Positions 5,368-6,391 of a stretch of DNA of 6,391 nucleotides are shown here, in pieces; position 1 is the first letter of the stretch, and every line of letters starts with the position of its first letter. Where the stretch lies: NCBI GenBank assembly GCA_025934635.1, contig JAICWX010000422.1:1-6391 (forward strand), written 5' to 3'. The position numbers and the translations under genes are program-made. This stretch comes from Streptosporangiaceae bacterium (GTDB lineage Bacteria; Actinomycetota; Actinomycetes; Streptosporangiales; Streptosporangiaceae). The notes under the pieces were generated by a model that saw nothing but the letters and a program-made list of their open reading frames with translations, did not search any database and was not told where the DNA came from.

Positions 5368-5869
5368 CATGGCCGCCGACGAGCCGCCGGCCTGCGCCCG
5401 GCCCGGCGGGCCGGGCCTTATGGCCACCAGCGCGTGGCTTCACCTCGCGTTTCCCGACCTGCGGTTCGAGCTGATCGAACTGGCCGCCGAGGGCGACCGC
5501 GCGATCGCGCACCTGTGGATGCGCGGCACCCAGGCCGGCCCGTTCGTGGTGTTCCCGCCCGGCGCCAAGCCGGTCGCGTTCCCGCCGACCGGCCGCGAGT
5601 TCGCGGTGCGGCACGCCCACGTCATCCGCTTCCGCGACGGCCTGAACAGCGAGCACATCGCGGTACGCGACGACCTCGGGATGATGACCCAACTGGGTCA
5701 CTTGCCGCCGGGACCGGCCGCGATCGCCCGGATGACCCGCTTCCAGCTCAGCGGCCAGGCCAAGCGGGCCGTCGTGCACGCGATCAAGGTCGCTCACCGG
5801 GCCGCCACCGCTGGCGGGGAAGCCGCAGAGGCTAGACCTGGCGCGCGCCGGGTCAGATCAAGCGGATGA
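5318..5869 (+). CDS. SnoaL-like ester cyclase, N-terminally truncated (possible pseudogene)
   Basis: The 183-aa frame from TTG 5318 matches the SnoaL-like polyketide/ester cyclase family (NTF2-like cone fold). Visible signatures: IHPEHVNHMAADEPPA (10-25), WLHLAFPDLRFELIEL (40-55), GDRAIAHLWMRGTQAGPF (59-76), and the conserved C-terminal block HVIRFRDGLNSEHIAVRDDL (101-120) followed by GMMTQLG. Homology begins almost at once (about 5345), whereas family members usually have some 25-30 residues forming a first helix before HPxxVNH. An in-frame TAG at 5297-5299 and the opposing tetR HTH codons leave no room for it. TTG 5318, ATG 5369 and ATG 5420 all lack a ribosome site. The C-terminus also runs past the usual AATAGG-like end into an Arg-rich tail (170-183) that overlaps the next gene. 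The body shows no internal stop or frameshift, so either a recent 5' deletion or a shortened but used gene is possible. The family is secure; functionality is doubtful. Confidence 0.75.
   Translation: MTGTRPATCIHPEHVNHMAADEPPACARPGGPGLMATSAWLHLAFPDLRFELIELAAEGDRAIAHLWMRGTQAGPFVVFPPGAKPVAFPPTGREFAVRHAHVIRFRDGLNSEHIAVRDDLGMMTQLGHLPPGPAAIARMTRFQLSGQAKRAVVHAIKVAHRAATAGGEAAEARPGARRVRSSG
5396..5416. repeat. Perfect 9-bp all-GC inverted repeat with 3-nt loop
   Basis: GCCCGGCCC (5396-5404) and GGGCCGGGC (5408-5416) are perfect inverted copies separated by GGC. It lies within the N-terminal part of the cyclase frame (ARPGGPG residues) and upstream of the tetR start. It could form a strong RNA hairpin in either transcript. 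In DNA this rich in GC, part of the symmetry may be chance. Confidence 0.45.
5835..5854 (-). terminator. GC hairpin just downstream of the minus-strand hypothetical gene
   Basis: The arms 5835-5844 and 5845-5854 are complementary at 9 of 10 positions, and the remaining pair is a T-G wobble (GACCTGGCGC / GCGCCGGGTC). The hairpin begins inside the stop codon (5855-5853) of the hypothetical gene, so it fits as that gene's terminator. For the convergent cyclase it lies inside the last codons. There is no T-tract. Function is inferred from position. Confidence 0.5.
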
Positions 5870-6359
5870 TAAGTCCGAGATCATCGAGTGTCTTGACAGC
5901 CTGGGCGGCCCGGGTAATCAGCGGTTCCGAGGCGGCGGGGGCTAGCGGCTGGATGATGAGGTATTCGCGGTGCCCGATGGTGCGGAGCCCGGCCAGTTCC
6001 GCGGCGCCGATCTTCTCCCGTAGGGCCCAGAGTTCAGATTCGAGCCCGTCGCAGGCATAGGCGGGAGGCAGTCGCTCTTGGAGCAGGTCCAGGGCCATGC
6101 GCAGGTGCCGGGTGTGTTCCAGCGGACCGCGTACCTCTTCGATGTCCGGTCCGGCGTCTGTGGCGGCCAAGAGCTGGGAGTGCTGGCTAGCCCTGGTGGC
6201 AAGTTCGGCGTCGATAGCAGCTAAATGAGTGCCGATAGGCGGGCGGGCGGATGCGCCGGGCCTGGCCAGGGCCAGGGCGGCGGCGAGGTCGCGGCGGGTG
6301 CGCTGGAGTTCGCCGGGTGTCAGGGTGCTGAGGTCGGGCGGGCGGCCGGTGTCAGGCAC
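5853..6359 (-). CDS. Hypothetical actinobacterial protein, predicted helical
   Basis: A 168-aa protein from GTG 6359-6357, supported by AGGA (6369-6366) six bases upstream and by an 8-bp GTGCCTGA overlap with the end of the preceding gene. Residues 9-56 (DLSTLTPGELQRTRRDLAAA..., then PPIGTHLAAIDAELATR) resemble a short N-terminal module I associate with small hypothetical proteins in actinomycete accessory DNA; this is memory, not a search. Residues 73-125 are charged and probably helical (HTRHLRMALDLLQERL, LESELWALREKIGAAELAGL). The C-terminus, 131-168, ends hydrophobic (LDDLGLIIRLI). There is no signal peptide, membrane segment or catalytic motif, so it is probably cytoplasmic. Several codons with A or T in third position around 6190-6240 stand out from neighbours. 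It converges on the cyclase, overlapping it by 17 bp. No function can be given. Confidence 0.75.
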   Translation of the reverse strand: MPDTGRPPDLSTLTPGELQRTRRDLAAALALARPGASARPPIGTHLAAIDAELATRASQHSQLLAATDAGPDIEEVRGPLEHTRHLRMALDLLQERLPPAYACDGLESELWALREKIGAAELAGLRTIGHREYLIIQPLAPAASEPLITRAAQAVKTLDDLGLIIRLI

Positions 6360-6391
6360 GGGCGATCCTGGCGCGGTCGTCCTGCTCGGCG
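6352..6391 (-). CDS. 3' end of an upstream gene, only last 12 codons visible
   Basis: A minus-strand frame enters from the window edge, reads AEQDDRARIARA and stops at TGA 6354-6352. The stop overlaps the GTG start of the hypothetical gene as GTGCCTGA, a common arrangement for coupled genes in an operon. The short helical, charged C-terminus says nothing about function. The alternative, that the hypothetical gene itself continues upstream in its own open frame, is less likely because of the ribosome site at 6369-6366. Confidence 0.5.
   Translation of the reverse strand, partial: AEQDDRARIARA

Noticed and set aside
5087..5797. Minus-strand frame of 236 codons
   Set aside because: Antisense to the cyclase and out of frame with tetR; no domain pattern.
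4885..5835. Plus-strand frame of 316 codons
   Set aside because: Low-complexity Arg-rich shadow crossing both tetR and the cyclase.

Overview
The window is very GC-rich, with tightly packed genes, GTG starts, 4-8 bp start/stop overlaps and Ala/Arg/Gly/Pro-rich proteins. This points to a high-GC actinomycete chromosome; the protein families fit a Streptosporangiales- or Frankia-like lineage, but that placement is inference. No RNA genes, insertion sequences or CRISPR arrays are visible.

Left part (1-3207): four genes form two convergent pairs. On the plus strand, a NodB-type polysaccharide deacetylase homologue (5' end outside the window) overlaps by ATGA a lipoprotein of the SCO1/SenC copper-chaperone/thioredoxin family. 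On the minus strand, a membrane-anchored YncE-like (YVTN) beta-propeller protein overlaps by GTGA a small exported protein of unknown function. All four appear to act outside the membrane, so this looks like one cell-envelope locus. The deacetylase homologue lacks the catalytic/metal aspartates (HGQG in place of the usual DDGP) but keeps the other motifs. The two pairs meet tail to tail across a 9-bp gap lying in a 30-bp near-perfect inverted repeat, a good bidirectional terminator candidate.

Middle (3208-4696): a 196-bp divergent intergenic region carries four copies of a strictly 23-bp-periodic direct repeat (3329-3420). The last copy runs into the start of a 430-aa AAA ATPase with a C-terminal DUF4143 region containing a D...ExK nuclease-like signature. 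This repeat array is the least explained feature of the window.

Right part (4693-6391): a TetR regulator converges on the ATPase gene, and their stop codons are interlocked in one CTAG. Head to head with tetR is a SnoaL-like ester cyclase that seems to lack its N-terminal helix. The usual divergent promoter space is gone, which suggests an old deletion. The window ends with a minus-strand hypothetical gene, preceded by the last codons of another gene that overlaps it by 8 bp. The hypothetical gene overlaps the cyclase tail to tail, beside a GC hairpin.

I see no confidently novel multi-gene defence or mobile system. The points worth following are the 23-bp repeats in front of the ATPase, the catalytically altered deacetylase within the SCO1/YncE locus, and the collapsed tetR/cyclase junction.
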